This document shows, piece after piece, positions 1-13,500 of a stretch of DNA of 64,000 nt. A program made the translations under genes and the position numbers. A model generated the notes under the pieces. It made no database searches and was not told the origin of the DNA. It saw only the letters and a list, made by a program, of their open reading frames with translations. The stretch lies in NCBI RefSeq assembly GCF_037975245.1, contig NC_092570.1, forward strand, positions 2,871,501 to 2,935,500. Reading direction: 5' to 3'. Source of the stretch: Apostichopus japonicus. Lineage: Eukaryota; Echinodermata; Holothuroidea; Aspidochirotida; Stichopodidae. Positions within the stretch are counted from its first letter, which is position 1, and each line of letters starts with the position of its first letter.

Positions 1-257
1 TATTTAACCATACCAATTAGTTAAGTAATTAAATCGAAACAGCTATTGAGTTACAAATTTAGTATATAGAATAACCGAAAATTTAAAAATACACTGTTAA
101 TTCCTATGTGTGGTTTGACTGTCAATATTTGAATTATTAACATACGAAACAAGTTAAATTTTATAGCACATTTATTTTTGCTTTTAAACCACACATTACT
201 AACTATTTAGTATGGTCACAACAAACAGAGATTTCCGTCAGCTGAGAATTTCGAGAT

Positions 258-3200
258 ATGGCTTCCAGTATATTCCAGTCATCACTAAATGTGACCCGTC
301 GTAACAATGCAAATAGGTAATGTTACATTTCCTAATTTTCGACTTCAGGCTCTAATGCATTCAATGTGATTACAAGTTTCCCGAGCTTGAACCACATTTG
401 CGCGAAGTTTACCCTGTTTGTCACACTCACATTCACATCTGCAGTAGGCAATTGAGCATGGCAGTGTTCCTAGTCTATGGCCATAGCCTAAGTTAATGGT
501 GAAGGTCTAGGCCTAACCTAGGACTTGTGTAATAGTGAGTTCGCCTTGCATTGACTTGATAGTATGCATTTGTATGTGAGATCCTCCTGCAAGCAGGAAC
601 TCGCGAAGAAGCCTCATGGCTTATCAAAGCCGCAAGCTGACCGAAGTCAGGCTCTTAGATTCATATTTAATGTCCATGATTATGAATTGTAATTTATCAA
701 CAACTCTGTAACTGGACGACATACATTATCCCCATTAATCTTGAAGTGACTGGAACTGGGACCTCATGATTGGAAGGCACTGGCGTTGACCACTGAGCTA
801 ACAATATGTTGTATAAGTGTCTACTTAGTATAAGTAGTAGAAGATAGTATAAGTGTCTACTTAGCCTAGACCTAGGGCCTATATTCAAGTGTCGCAGGGT
901 ATCCCAGGTAATGCTTCTTTATCTTCATTATGTTGGTAAGTATTTTTGAAGTATGCCTATTAGACAAGATCCCAAACAACATAATAACCTTGTTAGTTTA
1001 AGCCAATGATAGTTACAATTTGACATATTAAAATATTGTGAATTAACTAGGCTACCAACGTTTAACATGAAGGTGATGATTTGTGACTTAATCTTCTCAA
1101 TTCTTTCTTTCTCTCACAGATGTTTCCTTCAACATTACAGAAATTTCCAACGAGCAGAAAAAGGATCAGAAGTGAGCAGGAAAACTGCAAAAGAAAAGAG
1201 AATTATTAGAGCTAATCTAGAGAGTAAAAGTCCTGAGAAGATCGATGTTGTTTATGCCAGAAATGGTAGACCATCATTTAGGACACTTATCAGACCATTT
1301 GGGTTTGCCTGCCTTGTAAGATTTATTACTTGTGTGGATACATATTTTTTCTTTCAATTTTTTCTTTTCATATGCACAGTTGGAGAATTGGGATGTAGAT
1401 TATTGATCATGTGTATGATGAATGATTCACACTTATTACAGATTACATGTTTGGCGGTCGCAAAATTAAAACAAAATTATTACTCAGTTCGTCCAGCAAA
1501 GCGAAAATAAACTCTAGTCCACTGCGTATATGGTCCTTAGCGAAATAACTTAATAGAAAATACAGGATCCATCCATATTAAACAAGATTAAGAGTATGAT
1601 GAAATCATTCACACAACATGACTTGTTTATGTAACCAAATAAAGGATTGCAGTTCCAATAAAATAAATCGATAGCGGTCGGATAGGAACGTTTCCAACTC
1701 GATCAAGTAATATTGTAGGCGATTAACGTAGTTGGTAACTTGTCATGTTGAGCGATCGAAGTGGGAAGTCAAAGTGGTGTAAGTTTGAACTAGCCATACT
1801 ACAAGGGTAATTGAGGGCGTTATCAGTTGACAGGAACAGCAGCACTGTCAAATTATGCCGCAACACCTGTAGTGTCTGGCGAGGGGTTTCGTTAGAGTAA
1901 AAGCACATAGATGTCATGATATGTTATTAGCAAGGAGCAGGTACCATAGGGTAGAAGGCTTGACTCCACCTCCCCACCTAACCTACATAAACAACAGTCA
2001 ACAAAAAAAAGCAGACCAAGATACCCAGTGCCAATTATCACTGCTTCAATTGCAAATGAAGTTTCACTTGCTAACCTTTCAAATGTATGTAAGTAATTTC
2101 TCAGTAGGATCTTTCTCCAAAAGTTTCCTGAATAAATATGCCTCATTTACCTTCAGTTTACCGGCGGGAGCTTTGCTGGATGTGCTGTGTGGCAATATGA
2201 ATCTATGAGGTCAAAGGCCACCAGCTCCAGAATACACGACTTTGCAGAGTCGTTCTTTGAGACGGAGAAGAGAGGAGAGTTCAGAAATCAAGTAAATTAC
2301 TGGTTACCCACTTTCCAACACATTATCTGAATGTTGAACTGATGTGTTTAGTACTACACATTTCCTACCAATTACTTGCTTAGTTTCGATGATTGGGTCT
2401 AATGAAAGAACTAATTCCCATAACTTGCAGAAGATCAGCATACTTTTATACATCAGCTCTGGTACTGCATCCCAAAATTCTATCCAAATTGGGCAAATTC
2501 TTTTACAAGTTCAAAGATGTATAGAAGTATTTGTACACTGAAACGGTACAGCTTTCAAAACTTTGGGCATTATATTGTTCCCTAATTAGCTTACCTTTTT
2601 CAATAGAGAAATGTCTAACCCCTTTTTTTGCAAATGATAAAATTCTGTAATCTGAATAGAAAAGAATGTTCCATACTCTCCCACAGTTGCTGCATCAAAA
2701 ATGCCACTTGGTGAAGTTTGCTAAAGAAAGATTTTCTTTTTAATTGGTCAATAAGTTTAGGAGACCTTCATATTATTATTCTATTGTATTGAGTTTTGCC
2801 TTCATAATTGCAGCTAAATAGATGGTATCATTCTCTCTCTGGGACTCAGAAGATGGTACTTGGTATCATAGCAACCAATGTGGCTGTCTTTGCCTGCTGG
2901 CGTGTTCCAGCCCTGCAGATGTTTATGATACGCTGGTTTAGTGCCAGCCCTGCTGCCCGTGAGTACTTCATGTTTCTACTCTGCTTCTATTCGTGATGGA
3001 CTTTTACTTTCTCTTGGAAAGTTGTAAAAAATATTCTTTCGGGAAGTAGTAACAATCAATGACGTGCATCATTCAAACTTTGTGACTTGCACTTTTAATT
3101 CATGGGACTACATGATTTGGTCACATATATACCAAAGCAGTAACCATGTAAGGTGGGGTGCCTCTAGAATGATGGTTGATGTATGGAAAAGTAGTAAAAT

Positions 3201-5269
3201 ACAATAGTTTATAACACAGTATACTATACAACTATATTTATGCGTCTCAAGTATAAATTAATAAATCAGGGACATGAGCAATTTGGGGTTACCTATAGAA
3301 TTGTGGTCCGGATAGTGAAGAATTGGAATAAATAAGAAATATTGCAGAATGCCAATTTGAGTATAATTAATTGCTGATAATTTTTTTTCCTATTTTTCTT
3401 TTAGAGGCCACCTGTTTACCAATGGTATTATCAACATTTAGTCAATTCTCCTTCTGGCATCTAGCTATCAATATGTATGTCTTATGGTCATTCACTCCCA
3501 CCATTGGAGCTGTGCTTGGCAGGGAACAGTTTCTAGCATTTTATCTCACTGGCGGTAGGTTTCTTTCATTTAGTTATATCGTTCTAACTAATAGGCAGCT
3601 TCTCCACTCATTTGCATTCTTATTTTTTCACCAAACCTACCAAATATTTTACTCAAGATAGGTTTTTCACTTAATCATAGAATGATGTCATACATGTCTC
3701 TATAGCGTCATATTTTTGTATACTGTTTACTGATTTATGCGAGCATTCAATTACCCTTTGTTGGGTGTATTAAAGTTGCTATTATCATATCTTATCCTTA
3801 TATACTTTCCATCATGTGAAGATTAATAATCAAATGATTTAACACTATGAGAGATTGTAACATGCTGGGAGTATAAATTTAGCATGTTTATGTACTGTAG
3901 CTACATATGGAGATGAGGTGCCTTTAAACTGCCTACATCTTTCTATGTACAGGACAGCTTGGAGCTCATTTATGTGACACAGTAAGTCATTAATGGAAGG
4001 GTCACACGGTGTGATTCTTGAGACACATGGTGTGATAATGTGGTTCAAACCTGCTTTGAAAAAAAGTGAACAGGAAATTATTGCCCCAATTTCCTGAATT
4101 TTTTAATTTTTTCCTTACTTAATTTCTCAGGAGTCTGGGCCTCATTTGCCAGCTATGCTGTTAAAGTTGCAACGAGTAGTGTACATCCATCCATTGGAGC
4201 AGTAAGTTATTTTCAACCTCAGCCTTTAAATCCTTCGAGCACTAGTAAGTTTGGGTCTTGTGCTCAACAAAGTTATCTCTCTAGGATTTGATTTTACATC
4301 TTGTGTTCTTTCATGAGAAAACGTCAGTGTGCAAGAACGTAAAAGCAATACCATTGACATAACTGTACTACTCTTAAAGTAGGAATGACAGTCCTCGAAA
4401 TTCAGGCTATTTACTGGCTAAGTGGATTGACCATTTGCCAGTTGGAAGAAAGAGGTAATTGAATTATTCTGTCGGTAGACCGTATGAACTGTATTACTGT
4501 ATTAAACTAATGTTTGCTGTAGTACAGGAAAATGCCAGTGGCAACTTGATTTTAGCAAGTAGAGTTTTCTTTTTTAGCACTTTTCAGTAAGTGTCAAAAG
4601 TTGTGAACTTCTACCCCTGTGATGACTCATTTTGTTTGTTCCCAGTCTGGTGCAATCATGGCTGTTCTGGGGGCAGTCTGTACACATGTACCTGACGCTA
4701 CTCTCTCCATCATCCTGTTACCATTTATCACATTTTCAGCCGGAGCTGTGAGTATTATTAATATTTGTCAACTATTGTTAAGAAAAAACAACTTGATGTG
4801 ATATACTTTGAACCCCAGTCCCCTGATTCATTGAGACTGTAATCATGTGATCACCACGGTGCCATGTCGAGTGAAGTATCACAAATCCTTCCAGAAAGTT
4901 TATAAATAATATTTTCACAGAATCTTGGTTGAAGGTCTGTGAGAGATCTAAGAAAAGAGCAGATATTGCACAAGGTCTTATCCAAAGGCATCATGTGTGC
5001 AAATGGCAACACTCAGTATTCACCATGTGAACTGGTTAGGCAATGATTTTACAGTAGTACCCTTTTCACCACAGATATGACATTTACTGTTGCAACCATG
5101 GACATCTTTCTCTAATGTTTTGGATTACGTCTTATTTATGTAACAAATCTCTGCGAACAACTGTGATATTAGTTTATATGTAAAGTTGCCTGTGTTGCAT
5201 CTGTGATCTCTAGATTGAGGATACCGAATGTCGTGCAATATTGGTAAATGGTAGCGAACCCACATGTAG

Positions 5270-5300
<31 letters not shown>

Positions 5301-5782
5301 TTGCAATATCATAGTATCCCAACAACATTTTTGCACAGTAAAGGGCAGTTGCATACAATATTTTCATAATTGCATCGTGTTTTTATTTCTTCTGCAGGCA
5401 TTGAAAGGGTTAGTAGCCTTTGAGTCTCTAGGAGTGATCTTACGATGGAAGTTTTTTGATCATGCCGCTCATCTCGGCGGATTACTGTTTGGATGGTGAG
5501 TTTTTTTGCAATTAAACTTTTGAATTGATTTCTCTCAAGGCTTGAAATGACGCTAGTGTTCATGTACGATCATCGCATCGGTGTAGAATTCAAAAGAGTG
5601 GATGTATAGCTTCTTATAATAACACTTGCGATATTCATTCTAACACTTACATAAAGTGAACTAATTCTTTGCATTTTCTTCCCAGCTACTATGTTACAGA
5701 TGGACACAAGAGGACCTGGGACCACAGGGGGAGATTTATGGAAAGATGGCATAAATTTAGAGGGAAACCGGTGGACAGTTAA
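258..5782 (+). CDS. PARL: PARL-like mitochondrial rhomboid protease, 9 exons
   Basis: Exons 258..316, 1120..1315, 2157..2291, 2814..2958, 3405..3554, 4131..4201, 4646..4747, 5398..5495, 5686..5782; all phases agree and give 350 aa (human PARL is 379). By family it is an inner-membrane serine protease that cleaves PINK1 and PGAM5 in a transmembrane segment. Seen: a basic, Ser/Asn/Arg-rich N-terminus starting MASSIFQSSLNVTRR that looks like a mitochondrial presequence; the HLAINMYVLWSF segment with the rhomboid HxxxN pattern; GASGAIM with catalytic Ser at about residue 253; and FFDHAAHLGG with catalytic His at about 311. Several hydrophobic helices lie between. The start is chosen because the 59-nt first exon ends in AG|GTAATG at the phase needed to join 1120. 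The family call is certain; exon 1 is the least certain part. Confidence 0.95.
5266..5301. repeat. (AT)n microsatellite
   Basis: About 30 bp of alternating AT in PARL intron 7. Confidence 0.9.
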
Positions 5783-6200
5783 AGGCCCAAGACAATTTTG
5801 AGAAGAGAATGTTTGATGGTGACCATGAGTTGTAGCTTGAAATTGAGGAAGTAAATTGCTCAACCAAGCAAAACCAGTGTTGCCTTTAGTGCTAACTACA
5901 GCAAGGCAACTCACACCTAACAAACGTGAAACTGAGAAAAGCTGCAAAATTATGATGCAAGCTGACATTTTAAGTGTAACATGCATTTCTGCACATTTCG
6001 ACAGTGGTTAGGAAGTCTTTATTTAGTTGAAAACAATATTTGGTGGGATTTTCAGAGGAATGTGGAAGCTTCTTTTGCATTGTTCCAGCATCTTCAGCTT
6101 CCTGCATTTTAAATGTTTTATGATCCTTGGTCATCGACTGTTTATTTCCACAAAATTAATCGGAAGGCATGGTCTTGACCATAGCATCATAATTCAAAGA

Positions 6201-6206
6201 AATAAA
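6201..6206 (+). terminator. Candidate PARL poly(A) signal AATAAA
   Basis: AATAAA lies about 420 bp after the PARL stop codon at 5782, a usual 3' UTR length. No transcript evidence is available, so this is inferred from the hexamer and its position. Confidence 0.45.
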
Positions 6207-7316
6207 TGCTAACAAACAGAATTTTTAAAAGTGAAGGAGTTCAAAGAACACAATCAAACATTGTGTTTGGCATGTCCAGTTTATGGTAACAGGAAGTAAG
6301 CCATTTGGAGAAAGAACAAGATTTCAATTCTCATATGGAAAGTGAATTTGTGGAGGTCACCATATTTATTTCATTTTTCATATTTGGGTGTTTTCTAAAA
6401 CTAATTTTGTGCTGAAAAGGTGTGGTAGTTTTAACTTTGAACATCTAAATATTCCTTATATTCTCCTGCCTTAAATATATGAAATAAGAAAATTGAATTT
6501 TTTTCACCAAGGTTTTGTCACAGTTTCTACCTTTGCTGGCATTTCCAAATTTTCCATGCAGTGCATGCTCCAGAAACTTGTTTCAGACATGACGGAATAT
6601 TTCATTGATCTAAACCGACTCTTAAACTTGTTTTCAATGTTTTTATTCAGTCGATGCAAAGGACACTGCTAGGATCAGATGTAATGCTCTCTAAACCATT
6701 TGTTTTGTGTGCTTAAATTTGATGGAGTAATGATATCAGAAGTCTCATGGTTTGTTGTAGTACTCAAAAAGTAATTGGTACTTAAGTACTCTTTTGCAGG
6801 TGCTCTATTCTCAAACTCCGAATAAAGTACCTTGGTGTTTAAGTACTTGTACTGAACACTGATCTCTAAGTCTGAATGGATCTCATTGTTAGATTTCACA
6901 GCATCTCAGGGAAAGATTATGAATAAATTTGATCCCACCAATGGATCTGATATGATCGTATTATGGTATGACTTGAGTCAACAGACCTTTCGACATTTTA
7001 GATTGAGGATCGTTTGAACCCAGTATTGGAAATTTATACTGTCGTAGGGATGCAAATCTCTATAAGAGAAAACTCACCGTGGAGAGAGTACATGTGTGAT
7101 GATGTCAATTGTGGGAAATTTTGATATATTTAGATTTATGAGAAATATAAATTATTCATTTCAAAATTTTCATTTTTTCTCTTTCAGTCTTTGTTTCTGT
7201 TTGATTCAAAATGCTGATCATGTCATATTTAGGGTCATTAGTGAGGTCAGATTAGTACGTAACATAAATTTAAAGCTAAAAATTTGGTCATGAGACAAGG
7301 AAGAGTAGAGACCCCA

Positions 7317-7373
7317 CAAATTTTCTAGATGCATCATGAGGCGATAAATTTTCTAGATGAATCATGAGGCAAT
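7317..7373 (+). repeat. Two tandem copies of a ~29-bp unit
   Basis: The motif aaattttctagatg(c/a)atcatgaggc occurs twice back to back, directly beside the AT-rich tail of the SINE that begins at 7404. Confidence 0.6.
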
Positions 7374-7403
7374 TATCGCATATATATTATTATTATTATT
7401 TTA

Positions 7404-7761
7404 GGTTTACAGTCTTGTACAGGGCCAAGGCCCTTTCACACGACTTTTACAACTTAACCCTGATCATTGGTAACTTGTCACACCTACACACCAAAGTGTG
7501 CACAATTCAAACAATCTCTCCTGGGGCACCACAACCACGTGTCCCCCGGGGGCTTCCCATAGGGTGCAGCCACAAACCGGCGCACGCAACTATATTAAAG
7601 TTACCTCGCAAGTCCCCATTTATACACCTGGGTGAAGAGAGGCAATAGAGATAAAGCGCCTTGCCCAAGGACACAACGCAATGATCTGGCCAGGGCTCGA
7701 ACCTGTAATCCTTAGATCACAAGTCCACTGCCTTAACTAACCACTTGACCACAACGCCCTC
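7404..7761 (-). mobile_element. tRNA-derived SINE, copy 1
   Basis: On the minus strand the element starts gagggcgttgtggtcaagtgg. It has a box A-like tRNA head and a box B, GGTTCGAGCCC (complement at 7693-7703), then a body of about 280 bp, and ends in a (TAA)n-type tail seen on + as tattattattatttta. The body matches the copy at 42533-42899 almost throughout. The box A region carries a small insertion (ggttagttaagg against ggttaagg). It lies in the PARL-IFT81 intergenic region. The SINE class is clear; the named family is not known to me. Confidence 0.85.
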
Positions 7762-10590
7762 AGCTTAAGCTGTCTATTTGTTAATATTTTCAAAAGTACC
7801 TTCCCAGTGGTTCTGGATCTCCAGACTTGTTCATTCACAAGATGTAAACGAGACCATTCAAATATCTCAGCCGGGAGCAGTACTTTGAGGGGTGGCAGTT
7901 AAATGTTCCTGTTGGAAGTTGGAGCATGGGTGACCATTATTTGACTTTCTAGCATATTTGGGGACGATACTGATGGTCTTTAAAGCTAGATTTCTGTGAC
8001 GACACTTAGTTACAGTATTCTAAGTAAAAACATAATTAACTACACTATTCTTAATGCAGAAATGGAAAGAAACGAAACACATTTATGAATCCAATTTGAA
8101 ATTTATATTCACTCTTAGAATGAATGAAGACCACTCTTCGAATTAAACAATAACTTAAAAGATTATAGAGTGTACATGCAATATAAACATTTCACTATGT
8201 CAAGCATTGCTGCTGTGAATGTATGCAAATCAAACCACACAAACAGTTTTCTAACAATTCATGACTTGGGCCACTAAAATTTCATGTAAGTTACCCAAAG
8301 AAATAAGCAAAGTTTCTACACGTAGAGATAATACAGTGACTCTTGTCGGGAAATTACTGGCAATGACTCAACAGTAAGCTAAAGTGACTTGTTACAACTC
8401 TGCATAAAAATGACATCAAATTGTGAAATACATACATGTATCTTATTACCTGTTACAAGTTTTATTCAAATCGAAGAAGAAAACAAATTGATACTAATAA
8501 AAAGGCAATTCTTTGATGTAAAGAATCATGTAAGGCCTATGTAGGAGCAATAGTATGTCATCGTCGAGGTAATGTTAGTTGCTCATGCAAATAACACTAT
8601 GTTCTTACTGATGTGGAAAAACATCCACTTTGGGGTAAACAAAAGCACTATTGTGATAACATTTCATAATGCCACACAATATAAAAATTGAAATCGCTTT
8701 CAAAATCCTTTGAAAAACTTCTCCAACAGATGCAAATTTTTGAAGAAAAAAAAGGGATTTTGTTACATTATTCATTATCTCCCTAAACTTATTTTTTTAT
8801 TTACATTGACAAAGCTGAATAGATAAGCAAAACCTGCAGTATCAGGTTGAAAATGGAAGGAATCTGTACAGATTGCATTACGGCATTGCAGATAAGCATC
8901 TCTTGTTAACCTAGGACAAACTCATTGGTCAACACTGAGATGATGATATCAAGGTGAAAAGATAATTCCAAGAATACGCCTTCTTTCAAACTTGAAAGGT
9001 GAACACCAGAAATTGATTGTGACAGGTCATGTTTATTCAAGTAAATAAACATACTGTCGGCTTGGGATATTCTTTGAAACACCTTCAATTCTCATTATGA
9101 CATTTAAAATTTAATTAATAAATATCTAGAACCTTTTGTGAGATTCTAACTATGACATTTCATTTTGCACATTAAAAACATTAAAAGAAATCGACAACCG
9201 TTAATGAAAATTTGGTACGAATTAACTCAAATTTCTTTTCTGAATGATTTCATATGAAAACATAATTCAATTTTTTGTTCTAAATAGTGGTAATTTTTTT
9301 TCTTTCAGAAGAGACTTCACAGAAACTGTGAAAGACATACAAATCTGAGATACTAGACATCAATTAACAGAATTAGACACAAAACTAAAAGGAGGTAATA
9401 CAAAATGTGTATTAGATCTGATCATTCCATCTATAAACTAAAAACACACCGAGAATATCATTCTCACAAATGACTCTCATCTTTCGATGGCTCCCTCAAG
9501 GTGAATATGAAGTGAAAGACTGGATAGCAATATATATATTTACATGCGACAGTAACTGTGCAGAAGAACATCTTTACAAGGGGAGCAGAAATTTAGCAAT
9601 TTTTTCTTGTCCAAACTAAAGTATGCTAACTAAAAATCAAAGATGGTAGAGACCCTCATTGGAAATCTTCTTAAGTTAATAACTTTTTCGCTGTGAACTT
9701 CAAAGTCACAACAACTAAATGTGCTAATCTAGTGTCACTCCTAATGGTTTTGTTTGCGGTTAGGAGGTCTGTAGTAGACACACTGTAAATGTCCAAGGGT
9801 CAATCTTAGTACCAGCTCAGATAATCAAGGCACTGTGTCAAGAAGAAAAAGCTGCAGCTTAACTTTTGACACATTGCCCTAAAATTAATTTCAACCACAG
9901 AAGACTTTTTTCTTACTTTCCATTGACTACCCTGAGAAAGTGATCTTGATATACCAGCATGCTGGTATATTAAGATCACTTTCTGACGCTATGCATTAAC
10001 CTTCAAAGACAAGCAAGGGCTATACTAAAAACTGAGATGTTACAGTATGTATCATCAGCGAGTCAGCATAATATTTATTGCATGTAATTGTTTTATTCAT
10101 TCTGACTCATACCATTTTGCACTTTGCAGGGATAAAGTTATTCGGTTTCCCATTGCAAAAAGCTCTGTAAAATGGTCGAATTACTATGCAAATCCAAACA
10201 TGAATAGCAGTTTTTTTTTGGTTACATAGGCACCATGGACTTCAAAAGAGACAAAATTCAGAGAGTTCAAAACTGCCGCAAGAAACTGACACAGTTAATT
10301 ATTCCCTGCCTTTCTTAATAACTCTACTAGCTAAGCTTGTTGTTGTCAATGGTATGGGTTTGGTATATTTCTGTAACTTTATGTTCTACCCAGTATGCTT
10401 TGAACTACTACAATCTCCAAATTCCCTGTCACACATCTGTGATACCATTTTTTTTTGGGGGGGGGGGGGTTTGGCAAACTATTCAAGGTAAGAAATATAT
10501 CAGGGATGATAAAGCAAAGAGTATCGGAGAGACATTGATCACAAGAAACGTCTTCTGTAGCATCATCTCCGTATCTGTACCTCCTAAGAT
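7762..10590. other. PARL-IFT81 intergenic region / IFT81 3' UTR
   Basis: AT-rich DNA between the SINE and the last IFT81 exon. I see no ORF with protein-like conservation. It includes the 50-bp palindrome at 9935-9984, a possible IFT81 poly(A) signal at 10074-10079 (TTTATT on +), and a T8-G12 homopolymer junction near 10449-10470. Confidence 0.6.
9935..9984. repeat. Near-perfect 50-bp palindrome, no loop
   Basis: Two 25-bp arms centre on GCATGC (centre between 9959 and 9960). The only mismatch is G at 9948 against T at 9971, which would still pair as G-U in RNA. It lies about 600 bp beyond the IFT81 stop on that gene's 3' side. Confidence 0.9.
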
Positions 10591-13500
10591 TCAGAGAACC
10601 AGCCGGTCCTCTCCGTCGACCTCGCTCCTGAAGATCTGCCCCGATTCTTCATGCTGGTCGGCCGAGAGGAAGCAACGTTTCTTGCATTCCATCAATGATT
10701 CAAAGTCCTGCCACATCTTCATCTGTTTCATACTGGGTCCATGACTCGCCTTGACTGCCTTCTGCTTCTCTCGAAGGCTCTGAGAGACGAAAACATGGGA
10801 AGACTTTCAGTGAGTAAAATTACACATGTAGATGTGATTCTATACGCTCGAAAAGCAACTAAATTAGCGACCAGGTTTCCTTTACCCTTTCCTGGTATAC
10901 TCAGGTATGACACTGATCGATGAATCATCAACATTCATCAAAAGTGTGATCGTCCAATGAGAAAGTCATGATGGGATTAACACAAGCAACGGTGATACAT
11001 CTGACCAAACCTGAGATCATACTAACCTGTCTAAGATTCACTAATTTATTCTATCAAGAATTTTCCTAAACATCTACTTTATTCTAAAATCAACTCCTTA
11101 CCACTTTTCCCTTTTTCTTTGATTTAAATCAATCATTGCAATCTTCTGGAATCAACATGGATAAATCTGATCAACACTGATACGTCTGATCAACATTATT
11201 GATTGATATTCTATCAACAATATTGATACATCTGATCAACATTATTGTTGTCTGATCAACATTGATACAACTGACCAACATTGACAAACCTGATCAGCCA
11301 GTAATACATCTGATCAATATTTACAAATTTAATCAACGTTGCTACAGTTGTCCAGCATTCGACATTCATACATCTAATCAACATTTTTTATACCATTGGT
11401 CAACATTAATAAATCTGATCACACACCGATGCATTCATCAACATTGATAGTCATCAACATGATACATCCGATCACACACCAATGCATTCATCAACATTGA
11501 TACATTCATCAACATGATACATCCAATCACACATGGATGCAGTCATCAACATTGCTACATTCATCAACATGATACATCCGATCACACACCGATGCATTCA
11601 TCAACATTGATACATTCATCAACATGATACATCCAATCACACACCGATGCAGTCATCAACATTGATACATTGATCAACATGACACATCCGATTACAAACT
11701 GATGCATTCATCAACATTGATACATTCATCAACATGATACATCCAATCACACACTGATGCATTCATCAACATTGATACATTCATCAACATTATACATCCG
11801 ATCACACACTGATGCATTCATCAACATTGATACATTCATCAACATGATACATCCGATCACACACTGATGCATTCATCAACATTGATACATTCATCAACAT
11901 GATACATCCAATCACACACCGATGCAGTCATCAACATTGATACATTGATCAACATGACACATCCGATTACAAACTGATGCATTCATCAACATTGATACAT
12001 TCATCAACATGATACATCCAATCACACACTGATGCATTCATCAACATTGATACATTCATCAACATTATACATCCGATCACACACTGATGCATTCATCAAC
12101 ATTGATACATTCATCAACATGATACATCCGATCACACACAACTGATGATCACCTTTCCGAGATTCTCCTGTTCTTGAATCTTCCTGCCGTACATCTCTCT
12201 GTAAGATTTCTTCCTCTCTGCTGGATCTGACGAGGTGTAGGCCTTCATCTCATCGGCCACTCGTTGCTGCTGTACCTCTATCATCTTCAACATACTATTT
12301 AAGTAGTGAAATCGACTCTCTTCTTGTGAACACTCCTCTTGCAACACTCTCACCTCCTACAAAGATTTTTTTAAAAACAATAAATAAAGTAAAATGAGAG
12401 AATCTGTTTGAATTTGCAAACATTTCCAAAAGCAAAGAAAAAATATGTAAAACTTATGTTTAGAATCTGAGTTAAGAGTAATATTTACATCATCCAACAT
12501 AACAAAACCAGTACCATGACAAAGGCTCAAGCCTCCCATTCTCCTTTTCTAACAATTTAATCACTTTGCTATATGATACCAGACCATTTCTTTCCCCATA
12601 ATGCAAAGTTTACTTCTCGTTCCCTTACTACAACTATATAAAGACAATACCTGTCTGGAAATGACTGCATTTTATGGACCGCATTTTACCTGTTCGAGCT
12701 TGGACCGATTACTCTCTAGTCCGGCACTCATTGTGTCATAGGTCATCTTCTTGTCATCGTAGTCTGTCTGCATCTCTTTGGCTTTCTCTCTCAGCGGTCG
12801 TAGCTCCTTGATGATCGGTGCTAGAGATGTCTTCTTGTTTGCAATGGATGCATTTAGTTTCATAACCTTTAAAAAAAAGGGGGGGAAATAATGCAATAAA
12901 TTAAAAAAGGCAGAATAAATCCATCTAGAAAAACTACTTAGCTTACAATCTTTATTCCATTCTTTACCATCTCAGATAATTTTTTGTACACTTACGAGTA
13001 TTGGTGAAACACCAATACTTCTATAGTGAAAGAAAGGTTTATGTTATATTGTTTCATTAATTCATTTAATTTTGACTCCTTACCATTCCTGACATGTCAT
13101 CTAGAGTTTTTCCTTTCATATCGTCTAGCTCACTTTTGATCGCTGAGACTTTCTCCAGTTCCTCTTGTGTGTCATGGTACCCAGAAACTCCCTTCTTGGC
13201 CTCCAACATTGACTGCAAAATGGAGAAAAAGTATTCCAGTGTAAGGTCTCCCTACTGTGATGAATATCAAGTCTGGGAATACTTCATGATAATTATTATT
13301 ATAAATTAAAGTATTACCACTTCTTAAATGCTAAAGGCAACATGCAGTCAAACAGATTACCTTCCAGGAAATAATTTAGTCTTTTACTTACATGGAAACA
13401 AATAACTTATCCTAAGCTTATAAATTTCCACTAGTTCAATTTTGTGAGAAAGGGGAATAAGGGTCCTTAGAAAGGGATACTCCAATGTGTGAAGTTGACT

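Noticed and set aside
7364-7648. 94-codon + ORF sharing residues with ORFs at 42455-42857
   Set aside because: The shared peptide is the SINE body read antisense, not a conserved protein.
11150-12140. Possible CRISPR-like array
   Set aside because: Units are contiguous 55-bp repeats with no unique spacers, inside a eukaryotic intron.
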